IMG/VR virus record: IMGVR_UViG_3300025128_000151 | Coordinates: 1 to 35,929 of that record | Length of the DNA: 35,929 nucleotides | Direction: 5' to 3' (one strand) | Source of the DNA: a virus | Shown: positions 25,263 to 33,834 of the stretch, piece by piece | Layout: each line of letters starts with the position of its first letter | Numbering within the stretch: the first letter of the stretch is position 1 | Made by a program: the position numbers and the translations under genes | Notes under the pieces: generated by a model | The model's database searches: none | Told to the model about the DNA's origin: nothing | The model's input: only the letters and a program-made list of their open reading frames with translations

Positions 25263-26848
25263 AATTTATACAACGAGATTCTCCCTGGAGAGCTATAGTA
25301 AATAAACTAATACAAGGAGGAGGAACTACTCGGACCTTAAGAAAAGGCAAGGAAGCTATAGGGCAAGGTGCCTTATGTATTTTTATGACACAAAGCCTTA
25401 ATAAAGTGCTAGAAGATGCTTATTATAAAGCAGTAAACGAAATAAAAATTAATGAAGATGATATTATATTTCACCAAGAAGTAAAGGAAATCATTCCAGA
25501 ACATACAAATTTTAAAGGAAAACTAATAATTGCCAGTAAACACCCTACTTACTGTAAAGTGCTAGCACAAGTTATATTACTAGCAAGAGCGGACGAAATT
25601 CCAGTAGTTTTTGTTTGGGATGAATACGATACTGATTGTGCGGGCTATGAATTTATTAGTGGCAGCGTTAAAAAGGATATTAATCTTAATGCTCTCAGTG
25701 AGGCAGCTGATTATGTTTATTGCGTAAGTGCAACTAACTTTGCAGGAGTATTAACAGATTGGGAGTGGAACGAAGTAATAGATCTTTCAGTAGGGCGTGA
25801 ATACTTAGGTTTTGAAGATTTGGAGTTTTTTACAGTAACAAAAGAACATTTAGAAGAACTTACATGTGGAAATATAACTCCTGCAATCTCTACGTTTTTA
25901 AAAGATCGTTACAGTGAAGGAGTTCTCATTCGTGTAGATAGAGAAAGAGCTAAACACGAAGATATGAAAGAGAATATAGAAAAACAATTAAACTTAAAAG
26001 CAACTATTATAAATACAGATAATAATGATGTATCACCTAGAGATGTTAAAGGAATTCTTATTGCAAACGGTTCTGTGCCTCGCGCTATTACTCTTCCTAG
26101 TATTCATCACGAAATAGTTGCTTTTAGTGGTGAGACCCCTCAAAATACTATTATACAAAGTCTTAGAATATTAGGCTACGGCAAAAAATTAAAAACTAAA
26201 AACTATATTTTATGTGATGAAACGGACAAACAAAAGTTAATAGTAGCACATAAAGTAGACAAAGATATAAGAGAAAAAAATATTTTGAAACAATCAAAAA
26301 AAGAAAGAGATAACTGGTTAAAAACATATGAGTTTCCTAACGGATTTAATGCTATATCTCGGGATAAAAATAATCACTATCTTAAAACAGGGGTGAAACA
26401 CGAAAAATTAAGTCCTCTCTTTAAAAATTTAGCTGAAGATATAATTAAAGGTATGGACGTACCTATACTGGATTCAAAAATAACACAAAAAAAGTTAGAA
26501 CAATTAACAAAGCGTAAAAACGCGGGGGCTTATGAAGGGTTTTGGACTGCGGATATTTTAGTTAGTAATGTCTCAAATACTCATCCCCAGCAAATGGTTC
26601 GTTCTATGGAACGTAGGAAGTATATTCCAATTCCAGATTATATAAACGGCAACTATGTAAAAGCTAAGAGAGGAAATCCAAACCAGGGGATATGGGACTT
26701 GTCATATCGATCTAAATTTGACTATAGCTCTGCCAAGGCAGTAGCCACACTAAATCCTAATGGAACTTACAACGTATGGCATACGTTAAATCAACAAGAT
26801 ATGGTACGCTTAAATAGTACGGCCTATACCCACGAGAGGGACATGTGA
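25259..26848 (+). CDS. Degenerate SF2-helicase-like protein (529 aa)
   Basis: A 529-aa protein. FVWDEYD (about 118-124) occupies the place of a DExx Walker B box and YCVSATNFAG (about 154-163) that of motif III. GVLIRVDRERA (about 221), GILIANGSVPRAITLPSIHHEIVAFSG and TIIQSLRILGYGKK (about 298-311) recall motifs IV, V and VI. The N-terminal segment GGGTTRTLRKGKEAIGQGALCIFMTQS lacks a normal GxGKT Walker A, so ATPase activity is doubtful. The C-terminal third is unrecognised. It is coupled to the intact SF2 helicase downstream and could act with it. Confidence 0.6.
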   Translation: MKFIQRDSPWRAIVNKLIQGGGTTRTLRKGKEAIGQGALCIFMTQSLNKVLEDAYYKAVNEIKINEDDIIFHQEVKEIIPEHTNFKGKLIIASKHPTYCKVLAQVILLARADEIPVVFVWDEYDTDCAGYEFISGSVKKDINLNALSEAADYVYCVSATNFAGVLTDWEWNEVIDLSVGREYLGFEDLEFFTVTKEHLEELTCGNITPAISTFLKDRYSEGVLIRVDRERAKHEDMKENIEKQLNLKATIINTDNNDVSPRDVKGILIANGSVPRAITLPSIHHEIVAFSGETPQNTIIQSLRILGYGKKLKTKNYILCDETDKQKLIVAHKVDKDIREKNILKQSKKERDNWLKTYEFPNGFNAISRDKNNHYLKTGVKHEKLSPLFKNLAEDIIKGMDVPILDSKITQKKLEQLTKRKNAGAYEGFWTADILVSNVSNTHPQQMVRSMERRKYIPIPDYINGNYVKAKRGNPNQGIWDLSYRSKFDYSSAKAVATLNPNGTYNVWHTLNQQDMVRLNSTAYTHERDM

Positions 26849-28125
26849 AAGCAGTAGTTTCTGATAAAATATACATGAATATAGATCCAGAGAGTCAAGC
26901 TCTAATAGATAAAGAGTTGACATACTCTATACCTTCATATAATCCTCTTGATCCGCCTACTATTATTAAGAATATGGGGCTTATTAAGCAGGGTATGATA
27001 ACAGTTCCGACGGGTCGATTTGATTTAGTACCTGAGGGGTATGAAATATCGGATAAAAGAACGCTTGCGCCGACCACCTTCCCAAAGTTTCGCTACGAGT
27101 TACGTGCGAGTCAAAAAGACGTATATGACGCAGTTGAAGACAATTGTATAATTAACGCTTGGGTAAGCTGGGGCAAGACATTTACAGGTTTAGCTATTGC
27201 TAGTAAACTCAAGCAGAAAACATTAGTAATTGTTCATACTGTAGCACTAAGAAGTCAGTGGGAACGTGAAGTAGAAAAAGTATTTGGAATTAAACCTGCC
27301 ATAATAGGTAGTGGTAAATTCGACCTAACAGGTCCAATTGTCATAGGCAATGTACAAACACTCACAAGGCGAGTACCCGACATAGCTAATGAATTCGGGA
27401 CAATCATACTTGATGAGATGCACCATGTATCGTCTCCGACGTTTAGGAAAATTATCGATAAGTGTCGTGCACGGTACAAGATTGGATTGTCAGGAACAAT
27501 TGAGAGAAAAGATGGAAAGCATGTCGTATTTAGGGATTATTTTAGCCCTACAGTTTACTTTCCACCTAAAGAAAATTATATGCCGCCTAGAATAAATATC
27601 ATTCATTCAGATATACGATTTCTAGACGGTGGTGGTACTCCTTGGGCTAAAAAGATAAATCATCTTGCTTATAATGAAGAGTATCAACATGAAGTAGCAA
27701 TCATAGCTGCAACTTATGCTGCAAAAGGGCATAAAGTTTTGGTAGTAGGAGATAGAGTAGAGTTCTTAAAGAAGTGTGCCAATTTAGTGGGGGACAGTGC
27801 TATTGTTATAACTGGAGAAATTCCGCACGAGGAAAGGCCCGCTATGATGGAAAGAATAAATAAAGATAAAAATGTATTGTTTGGCACACAATCAATATTT
27901 TCAGAAGGAGTGTCTTTAGATGCACTAAGTTGCCTTGTGCTTGGTACTCCTGTAAACAATGATCCTTTGTTGACGCAATTAATAGGTCGTGTCATAAGAA
28001 TAAAAGAAGGGAAAAAAGACCCTGTAATTGTGGACATTAATTTAAAAGGCAATACCGCTAGAAAACAAGCTAATAATCGTACGGGGTATTACATGAAGCA
28101 GGGATATGAAATCAAAAACATATAG
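26845..28125 (+). CDS. SF2 DNA helicase (UvsW/RadD-like)
   Basis: A 426-aa helicase: Q-like lead FRYELRASQKDVYDAV, motif I NAWVSWGKTFTGLAIA (about 104-118), Ia LVIVHTVALRSQWEREV, motif II ILDEMHHVSSPTF (about 188-200), motif III IGLSGTIERKDG (about 212), motif V FSEGVSLDALSCLVLGTP and motif VI QLIGRVIRIKEG (about 378). In T4, UvsW of this type remodels branched DNA and controls recombination-dependent replication. GTG start within ATGTGA overlapping the previous stop. With the gp46/47-like nuclease genes downstream it forms a recombination module. Confidence 0.88.
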   Translation: MKAVVSDKIYMNIDPESQALIDKELTYSIPSYNPLDPPTIIKNMGLIKQGMITVPTGRFDLVPEGYEISDKRTLAPTTFPKFRYELRASQKDVYDAVEDNCIINAWVSWGKTFTGLAIASKLKQKTLVIVHTVALRSQWEREVEKVFGIKPAIIGSGKFDLTGPIVIGNVQTLTRRVPDIANEFGTIILDEMHHVSSPTFRKIIDKCRARYKIGLSGTIERKDGKHVVFRDYFSPTVYFPPKENYMPPRINIIHSDIRFLDGGGTPWAKKINHLAYNEEYQHEVAIIAATYAAKGHKVLVVGDRVEFLKKCANLVGDSAIVITGEIPHEERPAMMERINKDKNVLFGTQSIFSEGVSLDALSCLVLGTPVNNDPLLTQLIGRVIRIKEGKKDPVIVDINLKGNTARKQANNRTGYYMKQGYEIKNI

Positions 28126-28136
28126 AAAAATAGTTC

Positions 28137-28165
28137 TTGACATTCCCTGCCTACTTTGATATAAT
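28137..28165 (+). promoter_or_regulatory. Promoter ahead of the ssDNA-binding protein genes
   Basis: TTGACA (28137-28142), 17-bp spacer, TATAAT (28160-28165), full AAAAATAGTTC extension: consensus-perfect. It lies so close to ATG 28168 that this codon would be upstream of the expected +1 (about 28172). Confidence 0.9.
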
Positions 28166-28167
28166 AT

Positions 28168-28569
28168 ATGGTACTTTACAACTGGAAAAAGATAGTAAAG
28201 AAAACAGGTGGCAAAACCAAACATATTTTTGCTATAATGCATTGGTTAACTTTTAAGACGGTTCCTTTGGATAACAAAGATATACTTTACAAGTATTTCG
28301 ACGAAAGTTTTAATGGAGATTCTTTTTTAACAAATGCAGAACCCCTGTTTCATGATAGATTTAACTACAGTACTTCAGAGATAATGCAGTATTTTTCTCT
28401 AGCAAGTTATCGTAGTTTTGCTCAGTACGTGCATGAACGTACTATAACACTAGACTTGCTTCACTCTCGGGTGGAGGAAGACGCAATTGACAGCAACAGA
28501 CTTCTTACTTTAGAGGATGGACTTATCCACTTTAAGTATGAAGACGCAAGGAGAAAAATATGGCTCTAA
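28168..28569 (+). CDS. Hypothetical protein (133 aa; start uncertain)
   Basis: Not assigned. It begins MVLYNWKKIVKKTGGKTKHIFAIMHWLTFKTVPLDNKDILYKYFDESFNGDSFLTNAEPLF and ends RLLTLEDGLIHFKYEDARRK, mixed helix and strand with no metal motif. ATG 28168 keeps the YNWKKIV segment, which reads like real protein, but would lie upstream of the +1 of the promoter at 28137-28165. ATG 28237 (110 aa) is the next in-frame choice and lacks a good ribosome site. Read-through from the helicase gene would solve this. Overlaps the ssDNA-binding protein gene by 10 nt. Confidence 0.6.
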   Translation: MVLYNWKKIVKKTGGKTKHIFAIMHWLTFKTVPLDNKDILYKYFDESFNGDSFLTNAEPLFHDRFNYSTSEIMQYFSLASYRSFAQYVHERTITLDLLHSRVEEDAIDSNRLLTLEDGLIHFKYEDARRKIWL

Positions 28570-29192
28570 AATTTGGAGACGCAAAAGGTTCCGCCCAGAA
28601 ATCATCCCTAGTACAGTATCAGTACGTGGATGGAGACAATAGTGTACGAATGGTGGGAGATATCCTTCCCCGATATGTATACTGGGTTACGGGCGACAAC
28701 AATAAAAACATTCCTATGGAATGCTTAGCATTTAATCGAGACTCTGAGACTTTCGATAATGTTGATACAGATTGGGTTAGGAAATTCCATCCCGAAAAGA
28801 AGTGCGGCTGGGCATATGCTATTCAGTGCATTCATAACGGAGAGGTTAAAATTCTTAATCTCAAGAAAAAATTGCTTGAGCAAGTAATGTTGGCAGCGGA
28901 GGAACTTGGTGATCCCACGGACCCCGAAACCGGCTGGGATATTAACTTCAAGAGAGTTAAAACTGGCCCTAACGTGTATAACGTTGAGTACCAGCTTCAA
29001 GCACTTAAATGCAAAGTTCGCTCTTTAGATAAAGACGAGCAAAAATTGGTCGAAGGACTAAAATCTATGGAAGAACTTCTTCCTCGTCCTACTCCAGACT
29101 CTCAACGAGAGTTCTTGGAAAATGTTAGCCGAGGCTCTGCGGATGTCCCTAGCGACGTCGAGGAAGAGCTTAAAGAGGATCTACCTTACTAA
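28560..29192 (+). CDS. Single-stranded DNA-binding protein (gp32-like role)
   Basis: A 210-aa protein with the look of phage ssDNA-binding proteins: SVRMVGDILPRYVYWVTGDNNKNIPMECLAFNRD, HPEKKCGWAYAIQCIHNGEVKILNLKKKLLEQVMLAAEELGDPTDPETGWDINFKRVKTG and NVEYQLQALKC, followed by an acidic tail ending EEELKEDLPY, comparable to the acidic C termini of SSB and gp32 that recruit partners. It would protect the template for the polymerase. Strong site AAGGAGAAAA. It is coupled to the Mre11/Rad50-like genes. The family is judged from pattern, so gp32 homology itself is not proven. Confidence 0.75.
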   Translation: MALKFGDAKGSAQKSSLVQYQYVDGDNSVRMVGDILPRYVYWVTGDNNKNIPMECLAFNRDSETFDNVDTDWVRKFHPEKKCGWAYAIQCIHNGEVKILNLKKKLLEQVMLAAEELGDPTDPETGWDINFKRVKTGPNVYNVEYQLQALKCKVRSLDKDEQKLVEGLKSMEELLPRPTPDSQREFLENVSRGSADVPSDVEEELKEDLPY

Positions 29193-30142
29193 TGAGTATA
29201 CTGTTTACTGCCGACTGGCACTTGAAAGTAGGCCAGAAAAACGTTCCACAAGAATGGGCACGTAAACGGTACTCTATGTTTTTTGAAAAGATACATTCTC
29301 TTGAGAAAGATATTGATCTTCACGTGATTGGAGGGGACTTGTTTGATCGAGTTCCTACCATGACCGAGTTAGAGTTATACTTTGAGTTCATCAGTGGCGT
29401 GGGGGTACGTACCCTTATATACGACGGAAATCATGAAGCCACTAAAAAACATCAAACTTTTCTAACACAATTGAAAAAAGCATCTAAGGAGGTGAATCCA
29501 TTAATAGAGGTGGTAGACTCTATCTACAATGAAGATCGATTCGGGGTGCTCCCCTATTGTGAGCTACACGGAGATTGGCATGCTAAAGACTTTAACATAA
29601 GGCAGCCACTGTTTACTCACGTACGGGGAGCTATCCCACCTCATGTAACTCCAGAAGTAGATCTTAAAAGATTTGCTCCTTTTCCTGTTATATTTGCGGG
29701 AGATTTACATAGTCACACAAATACACAACTAAATATTGTATATCCTGGTAGTCCTATGACTACACAGTTTCATCGTACTCTAGTAGAGACAGGATATATA
29801 ATCATACATGAAGACAGTTGGGACTGGCACAAATTCGACCTACCACAACTACTTAGAAAAACTGTTACTTCAGAAGAGGGGATGGTGCCTACAGACTACC
29901 ATCATACTATATATGAATTAGAAGGGGATATGGCAGACTTATCTGCGGTAGCCAACACAGAACTTTTAGATAAAAAAGTTATTAAAAGAAAGACAGAGAC
30001 CGCACTTCTTCTTGATAAAGAAATGACTATAGAAGAAGAATTAGTAGAATATCTGAGTTATATTCTAGAGTTAGACGACACTAAAGTGAAGGATGTATTA
30101 AGTACTTTTCATGATTACTCTAAAGAAATTGCAGTGGGATAA
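29192..30142 (+). CDS. SbcD/Mre11-like recombination nuclease subunit (T4 gp47-like)
   Basis: A 316-aa calcineurin-like phosphoesterase: ADWHLKVG (7-14), IGGDLFDRV (about 46-54), YDGNHEATKKHQ (about 77-88), LFTHVRGAI (about 141) and FAGDLHSHTN (about 170-179), giving the full set of metal ligands. With the downstream ATPase it forms a double-strand end-processing complex, as T4 gp46/gp47 do in host DNA degradation and recombination. ATG 29192 overlaps the ssDNA-binding protein stop; the 3' end overlaps the partner gene by 32 nt. Confidence 0.92.
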   Translation: MSILFTADWHLKVGQKNVPQEWARKRYSMFFEKIHSLEKDIDLHVIGGDLFDRVPTMTELELYFEFISGVGVRTLIYDGNHEATKKHQTFLTQLKKASKEVNPLIEVVDSIYNEDRFGVLPYCELHGDWHAKDFNIRQPLFTHVRGAIPPHVTPEVDLKRFAPFPVIFAGDLHSHTNTQLNIVYPGSPMTTQFHRTLVETGYIIIHEDSWDWHKFDLPQLLRKTVTSEEGMVPTDYHHTIYELEGDMADLSAVANTELLDKKVIKRKTETALLLDKEMTIEEELVEYLSYILELDDTKVKDVLSTFHDYSKEIAVG

Positions 30143-31916
30143 TTGTTTCAGTTATGGTAGTAATAATTCAATAGATTTAAATGATACTACAGTAACACAG
30201 CTTTTAGGAAAAAATGGTGCAGGAAAATCTTCAATACCTCTTATTTTAGAAGAGGTACTTTTCAACAAGAATTCCAAAGGCATTAAGAAAGCTGAGATTC
30301 AGAACCGAGAATATAACAAGGGGTATAACATATTCCTTGATTTTTCTGTGGAGAATGAAAAGTACCGAGTAGAAGTACGAAGAAGTAGAGGAACAATTAA
30401 AGTAAAGTTGTTTCAGGGCAAGGAAGATATATCGAGCCATACAGCTACAAATACTTATAAAACGTTAGAAGGAATTCTTGGTCTTGACTTCAAAACCTTT
30501 TCTCAATTAGTATATCAGAGTACAAATGCTAGTTTACAGTTTTTGACAACTACGGATGCTAATCGAAAAAAGTTTTTGGTAGACTTATTTGGTGTTGAAG
30601 AATATGGTAAATATTACGAGGTGTTTCGAGAAGTTTCCAAAGAGATTAATACTAAGCTAACAGCGTTTTCAGCCAAGTCAGATACTATATTAAAATGGCT
30701 CGAAGATAATAAATTGGAGACTACCAATATACTACCCGAGTTAAATTTACCAAAAATCTCGGAAGAAGACGAGACGCAATTACGTTCTTTACGATTAGAT
30801 TTTGAAAATATTTCCGAAAAAAACAAAAAAATTAGAGAAAATAATACATACAAAGAACTACTTTCTAAAATATCTCCTACCGACTTCACGCTAGTAGGAG
30901 AGGAAGAAGAAGGAATTCAGGAAACCGAGGATTTAACATTATTCCTGGGTAGGGCGAGACTAAAAATTGATGAAGCCGCCCAAGAGCTTAAGCATTTAGA
31001 TAAGCTAGACAAGGAGTGCCCGACATGCCATCAGGAGGTAGATCGTACAGTAATTCAAAGCCTAAGAAGCCAAAGCCAGCTAAAAAGCCAAAACGCGGAA
31101 AGCGAGGCAAAAAGTCTTGAGCAAGATATAACCAGAAGGAAAGGGCTTAATCTTATTATTAGAAATAAGCAAAAAATGCAAAGAGACTTTGAAGAGCTAT
31201 TCACTAAAATGGATAGCTCTTTACCTTCGCAGGTTTTAGATGCTAATGAGTTAAACAGTGGTATCTCTGAACTTAAACTTAAAATCTCAAGGGCAAGAGA
31301 GGAACTGCAGGAGGTTATAAATGAAAATTCGAAAAGACAAAAGCACAACACAAGAATCCAAGTCATACTCGAACAAACAGAAGAATTTGAACGAGAACTT
31401 GAAAAGATTACGGAAGGACTATCTGAACAAGAAAAGATCTCGACGAACTTAGAGGTTCTTAAAAAAGCTTTTTCTACAAACGGGCTAATAGCTTATAAGC
31501 TAGAAAACTTAGTTAAAGAGTTTGAGGATTTAACTAACGAGTACTTGGCTGAACTTAGCGATGGCCGTTTTAATATAAATTTTGTTGTTGAAAACGATAA
31601 GTTAAATGTATCGCTTTCGGACAACGGAAATACAGTAGATATCCTTGCACTCAGTAGTGGTGAGTTGGCGAGGGTGAATACTGCTACTCTAATATCTATA
31701 CGAAAATTAATGAGTAGTATCTCTAAAAGTAGGATAAATGTTCTCTTTTTAGATGAAGTTATAAATGTACTAGACGAAACAGGTAGGGAAAAATTAGTAG
31801 AGGTTCTCTTAACAGAAGAAGGACTTAATACTTATATAGTTTCCCATGGCTGGACACACCCACTTTTAGAAAAAGTAGAGGTTATAAAAGAGTCCAAAAT
31901 AAGTAGGTTAGAATGA
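30111..31916 (+). CDS. SbcC/Rad50-like recombination ATPase subunit (T4 gp46-like)
   Basis: A 601-aa SMC-type ATPase: Walker A GKNGAGKS at 33-40, Q-loop region FKTFSQLVYQSTNASLQFL, a long coiled coil interrupted by the zinc hook CPTC (about 303-306), the returning coil, the signature LSSGELARVN (about 513-522) and Walker B NVLFLDEVINVLDETG (about 543-558), then YIVSHGW. The arms are short compared with cellular Rad50 (about 850 aa or more) but similar in size to T4 gp46. It partners the nuclease subunit just upstream. Confidence 0.93.
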   Translation: MITLKKLQWDNCFSYGSNNSIDLNDTTVTQLLGKNGAGKSSIPLILEEVLFNKNSKGIKKAEIQNREYNKGYNIFLDFSVENEKYRVEVRRSRGTIKVKLFQGKEDISSHTATNTYKTLEGILGLDFKTFSQLVYQSTNASLQFLTTTDANRKKFLVDLFGVEEYGKYYEVFREVSKEINTKLTAFSAKSDTILKWLEDNKLETTNILPELNLPKISEEDETQLRSLRLDFENISEKNKKIRENNTYKELLSKISPTDFTLVGEEEEGIQETEDLTLFLGRARLKIDEAAQELKHLDKLDKECPTCHQEVDRTVIQSLRSQSQLKSQNAESEAKSLEQDITRRKGLNLIIRNKQKMQRDFEELFTKMDSSLPSQVLDANELNSGISELKLKISRAREELQEVINENSKRQKHNTRIQVILEQTEEFERELEKITEGLSEQEKISTNLEVLKKAFSTNGLIAYKLENLVKEFEDLTNEYLAELSDGRFNINFVVENDKLNVSLSDNGNTVDILALSSGELARVNTATLISIRKLMSSISKSRINVLFLDEVINVLDETGREKLVEVLLTEEGLNTYIVSHGWTHPLLEKVEVIKESKISRLE

Positions 31917-32347
31917 CGATAACATATAAAATGGCGGAATCCTTAGCAGATGTCACTGAAAATTTTGAGTATCTATCTGATACGAAACAGTTTCAAGCAA
32001 GGGACGCTTGGTATATTATGAAAGAAGCTCCCTATATCGGGGACTGCGAAGATTATGCTCTTACAGTTCTTTATAATATCTGTAATAGAAAGATATTCAT
32101 GATGGCGTTGAGTCTCTTAATAGGAAGGAGTAAGATTTGTTTTACTATATCTCCTAGTGGAGGAGGTCACGCAGTTCTTCGGCATAGAGGTTTATATACT
32201 GATAACTGGCAAAAGAAGTGGTTAACTAAGCAGGAGTATATAGATAAAGATTACGTCTTTCATAAAACATGGTTTTGGGGTAATACTACTTTGATTAAAG
32301 TGTATCAGGGATATAAAATTTCCCGAAGAAAGGAGAAAGAGAGTTGA
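31913..32347 (+). CDS. Transglutaminase-like cysteine peptidase (BTLCP-like) candidate
   Basis: A 144-aa protein with a papain/transglutaminase-type triad arrangement: C45 in YIGDCEDYALTVL, H86 in GGGHAVLRHRG and D97 in LYTDNWQKKW. GDCEDYA and H-VL----YTDN are the hallmark spacing of bacterial transglutaminase-like cysteine proteinases. It has no signal peptide, so it acts in the cytoplasm. Substrate unknown. It sits in the recombination and nuclease cluster with ATGA overlaps on both sides. Confidence 0.65.
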   Translation: MTITYKMAESLADVTENFEYLSDTKQFQARDAWYIMKEAPYIGDCEDYALTVLYNICNRKIFMMALSLLIGRSKICFTISPSGGGHAVLRHRGLYTDNWQKKWLTKQEYIDKDYVFHKTWFWGNTTLIKVYQGYKISRRKEKES

Positions 32348-32571
32348 GTCCTGAAAAAGTATATAATACAATCCTAAGTTGTTTTACTGAGGGAGAGTAT
32401 ATTACGGCAAGAGAGATAACTCAAATACTACGGCGAAGAGAAGAGGTTGAGATTGCAACAAACTTACCGTGGCAAGTGCGGTATCTTTTAACAGACCTTC
32501 ACGACAAGAATAGATTAGAGTATGATAGCAAAACCGCTTCATATAAACGAAAGGAGAAGGACAATGGTTGA
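32344..32571 (+). CDS. Small winged-helix-like protein (75 aa)
   Basis: A TTG start at 32344 with AAGGAGAAAGAG. The pattern VYNTILSCFTEGEYITAREITQILRRREEVEIATNLPWQVRYLLTDLHDKNRLEYDSKTASYKRK is that of a winged helix: helix, ITAREI turn, helix, recognition helix WQVRYLLTDL, wing RLEYD---ASYKR. It probably binds DNA. Neighbours are a nuclease and a peptidase. Overlaps the next gene by 8 nt. Confidence 0.65.
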   Translation: MSPEKVYNTILSCFTEGEYITAREITQILRRREEVEIATNLPWQVRYLLTDLHDKNRLEYDSKTASYKRKEKDNG

Positions 32572-33055
32572 TTCCCGAGCAAAGGGAGCCCAGGGTGAGA
32601 AGCAACTAAAAGAAATATTGAGAAAGCATACGGGACTTCCTTTTGAAAGAGTTCCTATGTCTGGGGCATTACCCTTTATGAAGGGTGATTTATTTATCCC
32701 AGATACTGCGATGAATTACTGTATAGAAGTAAAATTCTATAAAAATTCTCATTTTGATGACAAAGTGTTAACTAATAAGTCAAATGAGTTTACTAGGTGG
32801 TGGGACCAAGCCATCCGACAAGCAAAAACAGCGGGCAAAAAGCCTGTATTGTTTTTTAAGTACAATAGGTCTAAGTTCTTTGTTGTAGTTCGCGATGAGC
32901 CTATTAGAACTAAGAAGTATATGTATGTAGGACACTTGGGTTGCTATGTTATGCTAGCAGAAGAGTGGTTAATAAACGAGAAACCGAGATTTATAAATGG
33001 CGAAAACGTTTCAGAGCTTGAAGACACGAGACAAAAGAAGAGTATTAATAGTTGA
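32564..33055 (+). CDS. PD-(D/E)xK nuclease, probable Holliday junction resolvase
   Basis: A 163-aa protein starting MVDSRAKGAQGEKQLKEILRKH (conserved Glu in the first helix), then FERVPMSGALPFMKGDLFIP (active-site D) and CIEVKFYK (E-x-K), the complete PD-(D/E)xK set in the order seen in archaeal Hjc-like and phage resolvases. The rest (WWDQAIRQAKTAGKKPVLFFKYN) continues the core sheet. It would resolve branched DNA before packaging. ATG 32564 with AAGGAGAAGGAC is clearly better than the upstream 32522 option. Confidence 0.78.
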   Translation: MVDSRAKGAQGEKQLKEILRKHTGLPFERVPMSGALPFMKGDLFIPDTAMNYCIEVKFYKNSHFDDKVLTNKSNEFTRWWDQAIRQAKTAGKKPVLFFKYNRSKFFVVVRDEPIRTKKYMYVGHLGCYVMLAEEWLINEKPRFINGENVSELEDTRQKKSINS

Positions 33056-33824
33056 TGCCCTAAACCTGGGCTTTAGATGGAAACATCAAAATAGAACAGA
33101 CTTCTCAGAAGATTATATCAAAACTGTAAATTCTTTCGCTTCCTCTTATGGGTGCGGAACGATTATTATGACCTGTGATAAAGGTAGCAGTAGGTATAGG
33201 AAAGAAATCTATCCAGAGTACAAAATGGATAGGAAAGAGCGGTACGAGAAACAGACAGACCAAGAGAAAGAAGCTTTTCAAAGATTCTACGATGAAATGC
33301 ATTATACTCTTAGATGTCTGGAAGAGACATGTATAGTGTTGCAATATGATGGCGTAGAAGCAGATGATATTGCAGGATACTTATGCAAGTCTATAGATGC
33401 TGATGATATCTGGTTAATAAGTTCTGACAGAGATTGGGACTTATTAATTAGAAAAGGAGTATCAAGGTTCTCTTATGTAAATAGAACAGAGACTACAGTG
33501 GGGAACTGGAAAAGCTCCCATGATTTCGAAATTGATGACTATATTACAATTAAATGCCTAACTGGCGACAGTGGGGACAACATTCCAGGTATTCCAGGAA
33601 TCGGTCCAAAACGCGCAGCCACTCTGGTATCCCAATATGGAACTCTTTTTGATATCTACGATGCTTGCCCTATAAATAGCAAGTATAAATATATTCAAAG
33701 TTTGAATGAGCACAAAGAAGTGCTTCTGAGAAACTTTGATATCATGGACTTACAATCATATACCAATGAAGCTATTGGTACAGAGAATATAGCAGATATA
33801 GACCAAAAATGTGCTATTATATAA
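32997..33824 (+). CDS. 5'-3' flap exonuclease (FEN family)
   Basis: A 275-aa FEN-type nuclease: RVLIVDALNLGFRW (about 15-28), MTCDKGSSRYRKEIYPEYKMDRKER, the acidic cluster GVEADDIAGYL (about 119-129), SSDRDWDLLI (about 141-150) and the helix-hairpin-helix TGDSGDNIPGIPGIGPKRAATLV (about 188-210). It removes RNA primers and flaps, the job of the 5' nuclease absent from the polymerase encoded at 21859-24141. Starts 59 nt inside the resolvase gene and ends just before the RNR gene. Confidence 0.92.
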   Translation: MAKTFQSLKTRDKRRVLIVDALNLGFRWKHQNRTDFSEDYIKTVNSFASSYGCGTIIMTCDKGSSRYRKEIYPEYKMDRKERYEKQTDQEKEAFQRFYDEMHYTLRCLEETCIVLQYDGVEADDIAGYLCKSIDADDIWLISSDRDWDLLIRKGVSRFSYVNRTETTVGNWKSSHDFEIDDYITIKCLTGDSGDNIPGIPGIGPKRAATLVSQYGTLFDIYDACPINSKYKYIQSLNEHKEVLLRNFDIMDLQSYTNEAIGTENIADIDQKCAII

Positions 33825-33834
33825 GGATATCAAA

